Positions 45,165 to 54,824 of a stretch of DNA of 64,000 nucleotides are shown here, in pieces. Location of the stretch: positions 121,978 to 185,977 of the forward strand of contig FNZT01000008.1 of the NCBI GenBank assembly GCA_900109435.1. The letters are read 5' to 3'. Below the pieces are notes generated by a model, which did not search any database, was not told where the DNA came from, and worked only from the letters and a program-made list of their open reading frames with translations. Each line of letters starts with the position of its first letter. The stretch's first letter is position 1. This DNA comes from Ruminococcus sp. YRD2003. Its GTDB lineage: Bacteria > Bacillota > Clostridia > Oscillospirales > Ruminococcaceae. The translations under genes and the position numbers were made by a program.

Positions 45165-45253
45165 GGGGAGCCCCCTCGAGCAGTTTCGTGGGCTGCCGAA
45201 TACGTAACGTGAGATCACGGCTCGGTAGCCCACTTTTTCCGTTAAGGATAGCG
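45165..45253 (+). repeat. Dispersed intergenic repeat, copy 3 (diverged)
   Basis: Shares CAGTTTCGTGGG, CTCGGTAGCCC and CTTTTTCCGTTAAGGATAGC with the tandem pair at 10731-10912. Here GTGGGCTGCCGA and TCGGTAGCCCAC form a near-perfect stem followed by TTTTT, so the unit resembles an intrinsic terminator. It lies between the ABC-F gene and the LRR-dockerin promoter. Confidence 0.75.
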
Positions 45254-45281
45254 CTCAGGATCTTCCCTTTACGCCTTTTTC

Positions 45282-47084
45282 TTATGTCTGCTGTGTTACG
45301 GTCTCGCCTCTTTCTATCCTTTCGGCAAGGTCATTGAGATATACCCACCTGTCCATTTTTTCGGCGAGCTCGCTTTCGAGGCTTTCCTTCTTGTCTGAGA
45401 GCTCCTGAAGCTTCACATAGTCAGTAGGATTTGCGTTTATCTCGTTTTGCAAGGCAGCGATGTTCTGCTCAAGCACGGCAATATCATCGTCGATAGTCGC
45501 GTACTCCCTCTGCTCCTTGAACGAGAATCTCAGCTTAGTCTGAGCAGCTGTACGCTCCCTTTTTTCTGCCTTCTTTTTCGGTCTGACAGTTTCGTTCACG
45601 TTCATTCCGACTGCCTTTTCCTCGTAATCGGAGTAGCTGCCGTTGAACCTCGTGCATATGCCGTCACGGAATTCAAATATCTCATTCGCCATCTTATCAA
45701 GAAAATAGCGGTCGTGTGAAACAGCGATGACCGCTCCGCTGAAGCCTTCAAGGTAGTCCTCGAGAATGGTCAGCGTAGTGATGTCGAGGTCATTCGTAGG
45801 CTCGTCGAGAAGAAGGATATTCGGCGCTGTCATCAGTATCTTCAGAAGGTACAGACGCTTCCTCTCGCCTCCCGACAGCTTCTCGATGCGGTTCCATTGC
45901 AGCTCGGAATTGAACAGGAATCGCTCGAGCATCTGCGAAGCGGTCACTGTTCCGTCGGGAGTCCTCACTATATCCGCCGTCTCGCGTATGTAATCTATCA
46001 CCCGCACAGACGGGTCCATAGACTCACATTCCTGCGAAAAATAGCCGATGTTCACTGTGTCGCCGATGATTATGCTGCCCTTGTCGGGCTTGACCTGTCC
46101 CATCAGCATTTTCAGGAAGGTCGACTTCCCTTCACCGTTCCTGCCGACGATGCCTATCCTCGCATCACGCGAGACAATGTACGAGAAATCGGTGATGAGC
46201 GGCTTTCCGTCTATCGTCTTGCTGATATTTTCTATCTCGATAGTCTTTTTGCCAAGACGCGACGCTACCGACTGCAATTGAAGCTTTTCTGCCGCAGTCG
46301 GTATCTCGCGGTTTTTCAGTGCTTCAAAGCGCTCTATCCTGTCCTTGGATTTTGTGCCTCTCGCACGCGCTCCGCGGCTTATCCACTCAAATTCTCGGCG
46401 GTAAAGGCTTCTGTTCCTGCGCTCCGCTGCCTCGGCATCAGCTTCCCGCTGAGCCTTCTGCATAAGGTATTCGCTGTATCCGCCTTCACTGACATTGATA
46501 TTCCCGCGGTCTATCTCGGCTATTTTGTTGCAGACCTTGTTCAGAAAGTATCTGTCGTGTGTCACCATAACGATAGCTCCGCGGTACCTCATCAGCATAT
46601 CCTCGAGAAGCTTTGCGGTGTCGTTGTCGATGTGGTTCGTCGGCTCGTCGAGAAGCAGAACATCGCTCGGCTGTATCAGAGCGGCGGCAATTGCGGCACG
46701 TCTTTTCTCTCCGCCCGAGAGCGTGCTTATATCGCGCTCGTATCCCGATATACCGAGCTTTTCAAGTATAGACTTTGCTTCATACTCCTTTGCCTCACGA
46801 AGGTCGGCAGGCAGGTTCTGCATCACCTGTTCAAGTACGCTTCCGTGTTCGCCGAAAGACGGTATCTGCGGAAGGTAGGATATCCTTATCCCGTTCGTCC
46901 TGATTATCTCGCCGTCATCGGGCTCCTCAGTTCCCGAGAGTATCTTTATGAAGGTGGATTTTCCCGTGCCGTTTATGCCGATTATCCCGACCTTGTCACC
47001 CTCGTTGAGAAAGAACGATGCGCCGTCGATGACCTTGCGTTCCATGTATGTTTTCGATATATTCTGAGCTGTAAGCAGTATCAC
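45282..47084 (-). CDS. ABC-F family ATPase, Uup-like
   Basis: A 600-aa protein with two ABC ATPase domains (Walker A 'GINGTGKST' and 'GRNGEGKST', signatures 'LSGGE', Walker B 'DVLLLDEPTNHID' and 'NILLLDEPTNDLD'), a P-site linker with 'RGARARGTKSKDRIERFE', and a C-terminal coiled coil as in Uup. ABC-F proteins act on ribosomes or on branched DNA; no membrane part exists. The start is taken as GTG 47084 with AAGGAG 8 bases upstream. The frame runs 13 codons further to a TTG that would include the ribosome binding site itself. Confidence 0.9.
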   Translation of the reverse strand: MILLTAQNISKTYMERKVIDGASFFLNEGDKVGIIGINGTGKSTFIKILSGTEEPDDGEIIRTNGIRISYLPQIPSFGEHGSVLEQVMQNLPADLREAKEYEAKSILEKLGISGYERDISTLSGGEKRRAAIAAALIQPSDVLLLDEPTNHIDNDTAKLLEDMLMRYRGAIVMVTHDRYFLNKVCNKIAEIDRGNINVSEGGYSEYLMQKAQREADAEAAERRNRSLYRREFEWISRGARARGTKSKDRIERFEALKNREIPTAAEKLQLQSVASRLGKKTIEIENISKTIDGKPLITDFSYIVSRDARIGIVGRNGEGKSTFLKMLMGQVKPDKGSIIIGDTVNIGYFSQECESMDPSVRVIDYIRETADIVRTPDGTVTASQMLERFLFNSELQWNRIEKLSGGERKRLYLLKILMTAPNILLLDEPTNDLDITTLTILEDYLEGFSGAVIAVSHDRYFLDKMANEIFEFRDGICTRFNGSYSDYEEKAVGMNVNETVRPKKKAEKRERTAAQTKLRFSFKEQREYATIDDDIAVLEQNIAALQNEINANPTDYVKLQELSDKKESLESELAEKMDRWVYLNDLAERIERGETVTQQT

Positions 47085-47203
47085 ATTATCTCTCCTTGAA
47101 GAAGAATTTTTCGGTCTGACCAATTTATTCTAACATATAACGCTCAAAACAGCAAGGGACACTGTGCAGGACCGCACTCTGACAATGCGATATTGCAAGT
47201 ATA

Positions 47204-49381
47204 TTATGTGCGGACAGGCAGGCTTCTGAATATACCCGCATCGAACTTCTGTATCGCAAGCGCGTCATTCGCTGTGATACCGTCGCCGACATTATTGCAA
47301 TCCGCAGCTACTTTAGCTTCATAAGTCAGTTCATACTTATCCTTGTTCGCGATATATTGCAGTATTGCTACCGCATCTGCGACTGTGACCTTACCGTCAA
47401 GGTTAGCGTCTCCTGCCATTCGCACGGCTTGGGCTGTTGTTGAAGCAGAAGTCGTAGTAGTTGTTGTTGTAGCCTTTGCAGTCGTGGTGGTTACTGCTTT
47501 GGTCGTTGTTGTGGTCGCCATGGTCGTGGTGGTAGTCGCTTTTGTGGTAGTAGTTGTCGCTTTGGTCGTGGTGGTAGTCGCTTTTGTAGTCGTAGTAGTC
47601 GCTTTGGTCGTTGTTGTAGTCGCTTTTGTTGTAGTAGTGGTCGCTTTGGTCGTGGTAGTCGTCGTCTTTGTGGTAGTGGTAGTTGTTGTGGTCGTGGTCG
47701 TTGTCTTATGCGGAACTGTTGTTGTGGTATAGACATCGGGCTTCGGGTCTTCTGTGAGCTGCTTTATCGTGATGTCAAAGTATTCGTCATAGGCTGTGTG
47801 TGGTATGACTTTGCCGTAAGGTGTAGCAGTATTGTAAGGGATGACCTCCACCGTGCAGGAATACTCGGTATCTCCGAGCTTGAACCTGTTCTCGCCGTCA
47901 GCTCCGAATACAGCCTCACCCTTTGAGTTCGATATCCTCATTTCGTAGTATCTGAACGGGTCGATATACAGGTTAAGCCCCGTTATGCGCGGGCACTTTG
48001 AAAGCGGTATCTGTTCAAGATATGTTTCAGGTTCGGTCTCTTCGTAGGACATAAAGTCGATGAAGTTGCATTCGCCGAGCTTGTCCTTTTCGCCCATTTC
48101 AATGTGGAGCGCACCCTTTGTTTCGTCGTGGAGATAAACGAATGAGATACCCTCATAGAAATTCTTCGGGTCAGTTACGACTTCGACCTCTTTGTGTTCG
48201 TCAGTGAAATAACCTCTGTAATCGTATACGTATGAGTCCTGCTTTTCTTCATACCAACCGTTTATTGGACCTGCGCACTGCATAAATACAGTGGAGGTAT
48301 TGTCTACAATGTAGTAGCCCTTGTTGTCATCCGAGTGTACAGGTCTTACCACATTTGCTGTGTGTGCCGGCAAATGTACACAGAGGAGATCGCGGTCTCT
48401 CGTTGCGATCTCATCGCCGATGCTCAGCCTCGAGAGCATATCGAACTCATATGCCATACCGCCGCATACACCTGAATGAAAGCCGATAGCAGAAGCCGGA
48501 GAATTCATAAGTCCGCCCATTTTTATACTCTTTGTCTGGTCTTCATTATAAGTATATAGCTTTGAATACCTTGTATTCGTGCGGATGAAGTTTGTTATCT
48601 TCTCCATTTTCTGCATATTATTGAGCGAAGGATCATCTAAGTTGTATTTTTCTATGACCTCTCTGGCATACATCTGTCCGACAATGTGCTCATATTTAGA
48701 CTGTCCAAGAGCATTGAGGAATTCAAGCTTACCATTCAGATTCGGATTTTTCTTATACTCGCTCTCTGCGATCATATAGCAGTCTTCCATATCCGGCATA
48801 GCCTGGAATTTTACACTCTCTATACTGACAAGCTCGCGGAATTTATCAAGATCGTCCGATGTTGAATAATATGCCTTGTCGATAGGGTCGTATACATAGA
48901 CCTCGCTCAGTGGAGTATCGAGTCCAAATGATGATCTGTCAACCATATTGAGATTAGTAAAATCGATATAGACCGTATCCAATGAAGTTACATAAATGTC
49001 GTCCAACGACACACTGCTTATCTCACGGATAGTACGAGGTAACTTGACAGTGGTAAGCTTAACGCGGTCAGACGCCATATTAACTGTTATCGGCGTCAAG
49101 CCTTTACCTAAGACTGTAACAGTATAGCCGCCAAGTTTTTCGGGAATATCAAGAACACCGTGATCTATGATCCTGTTCGTTTCACCCGAATCAGACACGG
49201 CAGAAAGGGTACACTCGCCTTTTTTCGGCAAATCGGGTATATACGTAAAAGTGAAGTCCCCGACCTTGGTCGTCATCTCCTTGACGGCATCCTCCTCGGC
49301 GAAAGACATCGTGTATGAAAAGCTTTGCAGTATCATCGCTGCTGACAAGCATACTGATACCGCATTTTTTATTATTCTCAT
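47204..49381 (-). CDS. Secreted transglutaminase-like protein with Thr-rich linker and dockerin
   Basis: A 725-aa protein with signal peptide (1 to about 28), an LRR_5-like segment (about 70-195), and a transglutaminase-like domain with catalytic Cys306 ('GVCGGMAYEF'), His340 ('LPAHTANVV') and Asp360 ('YIVDNTS'). It then has about 110 residues of Thr-rich linker built from repeats of the form Thr(5-6)-Lys-Ala, and a C-terminal dockerin ('GDANLDGKVTVADAVAILQY'). The activity could be peptide-bond cleavage or crosslinking. Such proteins are known among Ruminococcus cellulosome components. GGAGG precedes the start. Confidence 0.88.
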   Translation of the reverse strand: MRIIKNAVSVCLSAAMILQSFSYTMSFAEEDAVKEMTTKVGDFTFTYIPDLPKKGECTLSAVSDSGETNRIIDHGVLDIPEKLGGYTVTVLGKGLTPITVNMASDRVKLTTVKLPRTIREISSVSLDDIYVTSLDTVYIDFTNLNMVDRSSFGLDTPLSEVYVYDPIDKAYYSTSDDLDKFRELVSIESVKFQAMPDMEDCYMIAESEYKKNPNLNGKLEFLNALGQSKYEHIVGQMYAREVIEKYNLDDPSLNNMQKMEKITNFIRTNTRYSKLYTYNEDQTKSIKMGGLMNSPASAIGFHSGVCGGMAYEFDMLSRLSIGDEIATRDRDLLCVHLPAHTANVVRPVHSDDNKGYYIVDNTSTVFMQCAGPINGWYEEKQDSYVYDYRGYFTDEHKEVEVVTDPKNFYEGISFVYLHDETKGALHIEMGEKDKLGECNFIDFMSYEETEPETYLEQIPLSKCPRITGLNLYIDPFRYYEMRISNSKGEAVFGADGENRFKLGDTEYSCTVEVIPYNTATPYGKVIPHTAYDEYFDITIKQLTEDPKPDVYTTTTVPHKTTTTTTTTTTTTKTTTTTTKATTTTTKATTTTTKATTTTTKATTTTTKATTTTTKATTTTTMATTTTTKAVTTTTAKATTTTTTTSASTTAQAVRMAGDANLDGKVTVADAVAILQYIANKDKYELTYEAKVAADCNNVGDGITANDALAIQKFDAGIFRSLPVRT

Positions 49382-49452
49382 AATATCCTCCTCTGCAATA
49401 CCCTTGAATGCCATCTTTTCAGGACGTATCAGATATGAATTTATACAGGTCT

Positions 49453-49481
49453 ATTTTATCATTTTTTGCCCGGAAAGTCAA
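49453..49481 (-). promoter_or_regulatory. Promoter of the transglutaminase-dockerin gene
   Basis: TTGACT (49476-49481) and TAAAAT (49453-49458) on the minus strand, spacing 17. Confidence 0.65.
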
Positions 49482-49607
49482 TATTTCAGGCTGTTTCTTG
49501 AAATATAAGTACAATGAAGTGTCCGCCTTGCGGACAATACAACTGCAAAACCGCCTGCGGTTTCATACCTATGAGACAAAAGTATACTTTTTTGGAACGA
49601 AAGGTCA

Positions 49608-49636
49608 TTCATCTTTCCATGCTGTTGAAGTATAAT
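49608..49636 (+). promoter_or_regulatory. Possible promoter of the GH26-CE1 gene
   Basis: A consensus TATAAT (49631-49636) has only a weak -35 (TTCATC, 49608-49613) at 17 bases. A poor -35 would fit an activator-dependent promoter (inference). Confidence 0.45.
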
Positions 49637-49689
49637 GGATACAGAAGTTATCGCAAAGATGACCGCAATAATAATGAGAGGTGATAATA

Positions 49690-52209
49690 ATGAAAAAATT
49701 TGCTTCGGCAGCTTTGGCAGCCGTTTTGCTTGCAGGAACATTACCATTCGGTGCGATACAGTCATCTGCGGCAGAAAAACAGTATGAATTCGAGGAAGGC
49801 AGCATAGTCAGCACAGGCGAAAACAGTGCGGAGGTAAGCTCAATGAGCGGTGCAAGCGGCGGAAAAGCAGTCGACCTGAAGGACGGCGGAAATAAGGTCA
49901 GCGTGAGAGTTGAGGCAGCAGAGGCAGGTCCTCACAGGATAACGATCAGATACTCTCAGCCCTATGATGAGGACGGCAAATATCAGAACGTTGTCGTCAA
50001 CGGAAAGAATGTCGGTGAGATATTCTGCAAACATACGGAAGGTGATACCTTCGCGGCTGTGAGCATCAACGCCGACCTTAAAGCAGGCGCTAATGATATT
50101 ACCGTGGAAGCTTCATGGGGCTGGACTTATCTGGATGCTCTGCTGATAGAAAAGGGAAGCTTCACTTCGTACTCGGGCGGAGGCAGGCTGTCGAACCCGA
50201 ATGCATCGGCTCAGGCGCAGTCGCTGTACAGCTTCCTCTGCGATACATACGGAAAGAACGTTATATCGGGTCAGCAGGAGTCAACATGGATGGGCAGCGA
50301 GGATTATGAGTTCAACATCATAAAGAATGCGAGCGGCAAATACCCTGCCCTGCGTGGGCTCGACTATATGGGCGACGACTTCTCGGGCTGCAACAGACGT
50401 GCACAAAAATGGTACAGCAGCGGCGGTATCGTCACCATATGCTGGCACTGCGGAAGCGATTTCAGCGGAAGCCACACCGAGGCTATGAACACCGACCTTA
50501 ACTGGAATGCTGCCCTCACCGAGGGTACAGCCGAGTACAACAAGCTCATCGCAGGGATGGACAAGGGTGCAAAAGCACTCAAGGAGCTAAAGGAGGCTGG
50601 CGTCCCTGTCATATGGCGTCCATTCCACGAATTCGACGGCAAATGGTTCTGGTGGGGCAAGGGCGGTAACGAGAACTTCAAAAAGCTGTGGCGCATCATG
50701 TACGACAGGTATACCAACTACTGGGGGCTCGATAACCTGATATGGAGCCTCGGCTACTGCGGCGATGTTAATGCAGGCTGGTATCCCGGAGACGAATACG
50801 TGGATATTATCGGCTCCGACACTTATGTAAACCATACCGAATCTCTCAGTGCGATGTACAGCAAAACGGCTCAGGTAGCCGATAAGCCAGTGTGTCTGCA
50901 CGAAAACGGTCCTATCCCCGACCCCGATAAAATGAAAGCCGACGGTGCTAAATGGCTCTGGTTCATGACATGGCACACCTCTTTCATCGACAGCAATGAA
51001 TTCAATACCGCTTCATATCTGAAAAAAGTCTACAACAGCGACTATATGCTCACGCTGGACGAGCTCCCCGACATCTATCACTACGGAAGTACGGGGTCAT
51101 CCGATGTGACCGAGCCTGTATTCGTTATAGCTCCGCCAAAAAGCGTTAAGGGCGATATCAATGCTGACGGCACGGTAAATGTCGCGGACGCAGTTTTACT
51201 TCAGAAGTTCATTCTCGGAGACGGCAGTGCTGTCATCTCAGATATGGAAGCAGGAGACCTATGCGAAGATGACGTCATCGACTCATTCGATATGATACTT
51301 ATGAGGAAGCTCATCACGGCTGCTCCCGCTCCCGAATCTCCCCCAAAGCAGCCCGATACTCCCAAATCGGGATACAGTTTCGACCCTGCAAAAAAATATG
51401 CCGAGTATCCCGCCTCATACAAAAACAGTATTCAGCAGGCAGGAACTGTCGTTAAAGAGTCATATAACGGCATAAACGGCACAAATTCGCTGAATGTGTA
51501 TCTCCCTTACGGTTACGACAAGAATAAAAAGTACAACGTTTTCTACTTCATGCACGGCATGGGAGATAACGAAAATTCGCTGTTCTACAACGATAACGGC
51601 GAGATGCGGCGTGTGTTCGACAACATGATAAGCAACGGTGACATCGAGCCGATGATAATCGTAACTCCTACGTTCAACAAGGTCAGTGCTGATACCTTCT
51701 ACAATGCCGAAAACTTCTACAAAGAGCTTCGTGAAAGCGTTATCCCGTTCGTCGAAAGCAAGTATTCTACCTATGCGGCATCTGCTTCAAAGGAAGATAT
51801 CGCAGCTTCGAGAATGCACCGTGCCTACGGCGGTTTCTCGATGGGAAGCGTGTCTACATGGGCTGTTTTCGAGAATTGCGTCGACATCATCGGCTACTTC
51901 ATGCCCCTCAGCGGCGCTCATCACTGGGGTACGGGCAGCGCAGACGCAGGTGCTCTTGCGCGTGCTGTAGGCAATGCAGGTCTCGGTAATGACGAGTTCT
52001 TCATAATGTCAGCAACGGGTACATCGGATTTTGCCTATCCTGTGCTCGGACCGCAGATAGAGGATATGAAAAAGCAGGGCTGCTTTGAATACACCTCCGA
52101 TTTCTCAAAGGGCAATTTCTGGTTCATTCTCGCAGACGGCGGAGAACACAGCTGGTATTACGTAAGACAGTATCTGTATAACTGTCTGCCGTCATTCTTC
52201 CGTCAGTAA
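49690..52209 (+). CDS. Secreted CBM35-GH26-dockerin-CE1 enzyme
   Basis: An 839-aa cellulosomal enzyme with two catalytic domains. Signal peptide 1-28. CBM35 about 30-155. GH26 mannanase-type barrel about 170-455 with acid/base Glu314 ('WRPFHEFDG') and nucleophile Glu405 ('CLHENGP'). Internal dockerin 487-545 ('GDINADGTVNVADAVLLQKF'). CE1 esterase about 570-839 with Ser717 ('GGFSMG') and His820 ('GEHSW'). It should cut mannan and remove acyl groups from the same polymer. GAGAGGTG precedes ATG 49690; a GTG at 49681 is within that site. A hybrid AraC regulator follows on the same strand. Confidence 0.92.
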   Translation: MKKFASAALAAVLLAGTLPFGAIQSSAAEKQYEFEEGSIVSTGENSAEVSSMSGASGGKAVDLKDGGNKVSVRVEAAEAGPHRITIRYSQPYDEDGKYQNVVVNGKNVGEIFCKHTEGDTFAAVSINADLKAGANDITVEASWGWTYLDALLIEKGSFTSYSGGGRLSNPNASAQAQSLYSFLCDTYGKNVISGQQESTWMGSEDYEFNIIKNASGKYPALRGLDYMGDDFSGCNRRAQKWYSSGGIVTICWHCGSDFSGSHTEAMNTDLNWNAALTEGTAEYNKLIAGMDKGAKALKELKEAGVPVIWRPFHEFDGKWFWWGKGGNENFKKLWRIMYDRYTNYWGLDNLIWSLGYCGDVNAGWYPGDEYVDIIGSDTYVNHTESLSAMYSKTAQVADKPVCLHENGPIPDPDKMKADGAKWLWFMTWHTSFIDSNEFNTASYLKKVYNSDYMLTLDELPDIYHYGSTGSSDVTEPVFVIAPPKSVKGDINADGTVNVADAVLLQKFILGDGSAVISDMEAGDLCEDDVIDSFDMILMRKLITAAPAPESPPKQPDTPKSGYSFDPAKKYAEYPASYKNSIQQAGTVVKESYNGINGTNSLNVYLPYGYDKNKKYNVFYFMHGMGDNENSLFYNDNGEMRRVFDNMISNGDIEPMIIVTPTFNKVSADTFYNAENFYKELRESVIPFVESKYSTYAASASKEDIAASRMHRAYGGFSMGSVSTWAVFENCVDIIGYFMPLSGAHHWGTGSADAGALARAVGNAGLGNDEFFIMSATGTSDFAYPVLGPQIEDMKKQGCFEYTSDFSKGNFWFILADGGEHSWYYVRQYLYNCLPSFFRQ

Positions 52210-52245
52210 CATCACTGCATCGCTGACTCCGAATCATTCTATACA

Positions 52246-52282
52246 GCCAAAAGCTCCGACGGACTTCCGCGGAGCTTTTGGC
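52246..52282 (+). terminator. Terminator of the GH26-CE1 gene
   Basis: GCCAAAAGCTCC pairs perfectly with GGAGCTTTTGGC. It is followed within 4 bases by the -35 box of the regulator gene. Confidence 0.7.
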
Positions 52283-52285
52283 GTA

Positions 52286-52314
52286 TTGACGTATCATCGC
52301 TAATGTTGTATAAT
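52286..52314 (+). promoter_or_regulatory. Promoter of hybrid regulator 1
   Basis: TTGACG (52286-52291) and TATAAT (52309-52314), spacing 17; the leader is only about 16 bases long. Confidence 0.75.
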
Positions 52315-52336
52315 CATAAAAAAAAGGGGGGATCTC

Positions 52337-54568
52337 ATGGACAGTATTGGAAGGATAGCGGTGATCATCCCTAAGATAAACAATAATACCGAGTCCGTTT
52401 TCATTGATGCCATCCACTCAAAGGCACGTGAATACGGGTATGATACGATAGTGATATCGGGTGTGATAAACTACGTAGACCAGCACCTCGATATCGCGTA
52501 CAGCAAGGGGCAGACAAATATCTACGACCTGATACTGCACGGGGATTTCGACGGTTTTATCTTTGATGCCGATTCGTTTTGCAGTCTGCGGCTCAGGAAC
52601 ACGATACTCGATATGCTCCACAGGCGCGGTCTGCCGTGCGTGGCAATTGACCTTGTTCAGCCGTATTTTCCCGTTATCTCGGCAGATGAGGATTTGCAGC
52701 TTTACCTTTCGACCGTTCACCTGATCAGAGAGCACTCATGCAGAAAGCTTTACTGCATCGGCGGTCATAAGGGCGATATACCGTCGGAAAGGCGCATTGA
52801 CGGCTTCCGCAGGGCAATGGCAGAAGCAGGGCTGTCCTGCGGCGATGGCTGCATTTTCTACGGCGACTACTGGCGGGATGTCCCGCACAGGATTGCCCTT
52901 GATATCGCTGAGGGACGCATCGCTCAGCCCGACGGGATAATCTGCGGCAGCGACATCATGGCTGCCGAGCTGGTACGCACTCTCACCGCTAACGGTATAC
53001 GCGTCCCCGAGGACGTGCGCGTAACAGGCTGCGACGGCAGTATCATCTCGCAGACTGAACGTATCACCCTCACAACCGTCGCAGGTCAGGAAAGGATAAA
53101 CGGTACTATCGCCATAAACAGACTTCTTTCAATGATAGGCAGAAACGTGGAGGATGTTCCGCTGATGCCCGAACTCGTTATCGGAGAGAGCTGCGGCTGT
53201 GCCGATATCGGCGGGATACGCCGAAGCACCGCCCTGTCGGAGATCAGGGAATACTCGGGAACGGTATTCGGTATTCTCGAACAGCGCATAACAAACAGTC
53301 ACGGAGAAATGATACGCAGGATGTCGGAGTGCAGGGATATACACGATGTATGCGGTACCTTTCTCGGCTGCTGCTATATGATATCAACGTGCGTCCGTGC
53401 CGAGCTTTGCCTGTGCGACGACTGGTGCAGGGACCTCAGCGACCCGTCTGTTTACCGAAGAGGCGGACTTTCCGAGCATATGCTGCTTGCGGCTGCCTCT
53501 GATACGGGCGACGGAAAAATGACAGACTTCATGACAAAGGATATTCTTCCTTCACTGAACAGACCGCATACGCCGCAGCTGACAGTCTTGACGTCACTGC
53601 ACTATAAAGGGCAGATATTCGGTTACACCGCCTTCACCTACGAAAAGGCTGTTCATATCATTCTCGATGAGTTCTATACGAACTGGTGCGATGCTGTCGC
53701 GAGCGGACTGAATACCGTTCAGGACAGAATGTACAAGGCTCATGTGAACAAACGGATAGAATCGCTTTCGGAATTTGCACCCGTGCTGGGTATATTCAAT
53801 AAACGCGGACTTATCAGCAAGCTGATGAATATGCTTGCCGAGAATAATACCGCAGGGATCTTTCTTGTGCTGCTCTCGTACATCAAGGAAGAGAGAGTGC
53901 ATTACGGTGTCCCGCCGATCAATACCATCGTCAACGCGCTGCGGATAAGCGACAGCAGAGCAGTGCTCGCAAGCATCGGCGATGACATCATTGCTATCGC
54001 ACTTCCTCACGACAGCGGCACGCTCTCCGAAAAAGAGCTTGCACGGGATATATCCGATAAAGTCACAAGCTCGTATAAGGGCTCGGTAGTGCTGAAGGAG
54101 GAGCGCATAGCGACTGTCTCATCCTCGGTATCACAGGCAGAGATATTCAGCATCGACCACCTGATAGGCAGCATGGCTGATACGCTGAAAGGCAAAATGA
54201 TAAGCCAAAGCTCGGGAGTATTCAATTACAGAGAACGCTTCTGTGCTCTGCGCGACGATATTTTCCGTCACCCCGAAAAGGAGTGGAACATCGAGGCGAT
54301 GACCCGCAGCATGGGGCTGAGCAAAAGCCATTTCCACCGAATCTACAAAGAGTTTTTCAATTCAAGCTGCAAGGACGACATAATTGCTTCAAGGCTTGAC
54401 AGGATAAAATGGCTGCTTGAAAATACCACTCTTTCATTATCACAGATATCCGAACAATGCGGATACTCCAATTACAGCCACTTTGTCAGGCAATTCACCG
54501 ATCGCACAGGAATGCCGCCGTCCGCTTACAGGAAGCTTATGAGCAAAAATGCAAGCATTTTGGGATAA
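52337..54568 (+). CDS. Hybrid regulator: sugar-binding PBP domain, degenerate GGDEF, AraC HTH
   Basis: A 743-aa cytoplasmic regulator. Residues 5-290 form a LacI/PBP1-type periplasmic-binding-like sensor ('FDGFIFDADS', 'DGIICGSDIMAAELVRTL', 'VTGCDG'). Residues 295-460 are a linker. Residues 478-620 look like a GGDEF fold that has lost catalysis ('LGIFNKRGL', 'ASIGDDIIAIAL' at 545-556 in place of GGDEF). Residues 632-735 are an AraC DNA-binding domain ('MGLSKSHFHRIYKEFF', 'ISEQCGYSNYSHFVRQF'). A close paralogue is at 57463. It sits right after the GH26-CE1 gene and is a likely sugar-responsive activator of it. GGGGGGA precedes the ATG. Confidence 0.87.
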   Translation: MDSIGRIAVIIPKINNNTESVFIDAIHSKAREYGYDTIVISGVINYVDQHLDIAYSKGQTNIYDLILHGDFDGFIFDADSFCSLRLRNTILDMLHRRGLPCVAIDLVQPYFPVISADEDLQLYLSTVHLIREHSCRKLYCIGGHKGDIPSERRIDGFRRAMAEAGLSCGDGCIFYGDYWRDVPHRIALDIAEGRIAQPDGIICGSDIMAAELVRTLTANGIRVPEDVRVTGCDGSIISQTERITLTTVAGQERINGTIAINRLLSMIGRNVEDVPLMPELVIGESCGCADIGGIRRSTALSEIREYSGTVFGILEQRITNSHGEMIRRMSECRDIHDVCGTFLGCCYMISTCVRAELCLCDDWCRDLSDPSVYRRGGLSEHMLLAAASDTGDGKMTDFMTKDILPSLNRPHTPQLTVLTSLHYKGQIFGYTAFTYEKAVHIILDEFYTNWCDAVASGLNTVQDRMYKAHVNKRIESLSEFAPVLGIFNKRGLISKLMNMLAENNTAGIFLVLLSYIKEERVHYGVPPINTIVNALRISDSRAVLASIGDDIIAIALPHDSGTLSEKELARDISDKVTSSYKGSVVLKEERIATVSSSVSQAEIFSIDHLIGSMADTLKGKMISQSSGVFNYRERFCALRDDIFRHPEKEWNIEAMTRSMGLSKSHFHRIYKEFFNSSCKDDIIASRLDRIKWLLENTTLSLSQISEQCGYSNYSHFVRQFTDRTGMPPSAYRKLMSKNASILG

Positions 54569-54721
54569 AAGAGCATTTACTGCCGCATATCAATGGTGTA
54601 TCATTATTACAGGAGCTTTCGGGAGCATTTCTGCACAAATATGCTCCGTGGCGATCAGCTTCGGAAGATCATTCCTTTCTTCCCGAAGCCTCAGTAAGGC
54701 GGACAGATCTGATATGAACTA

Positions 54722-54774
54722 AGGGACGGACCACAGGCTGCTTTCACGATGAAAGCTGCTTCAGGCACGTCCCT
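54722..54774 (+). terminator. Terminator of hybrid regulator 1
   Basis: AGGGACG and CGTCCCT pair at the base, GCTGCTTTC and GAAAGCTGC above, followed by GTTTTC. Bases 54569-54721 hold no supportable gene. Confidence 0.6.
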
Positions 54775-54824
54775 GTTTTCTTTATTTGACGGATCTGTCC
54801 GCAAACTCTGCGCGGCTTTTCACC

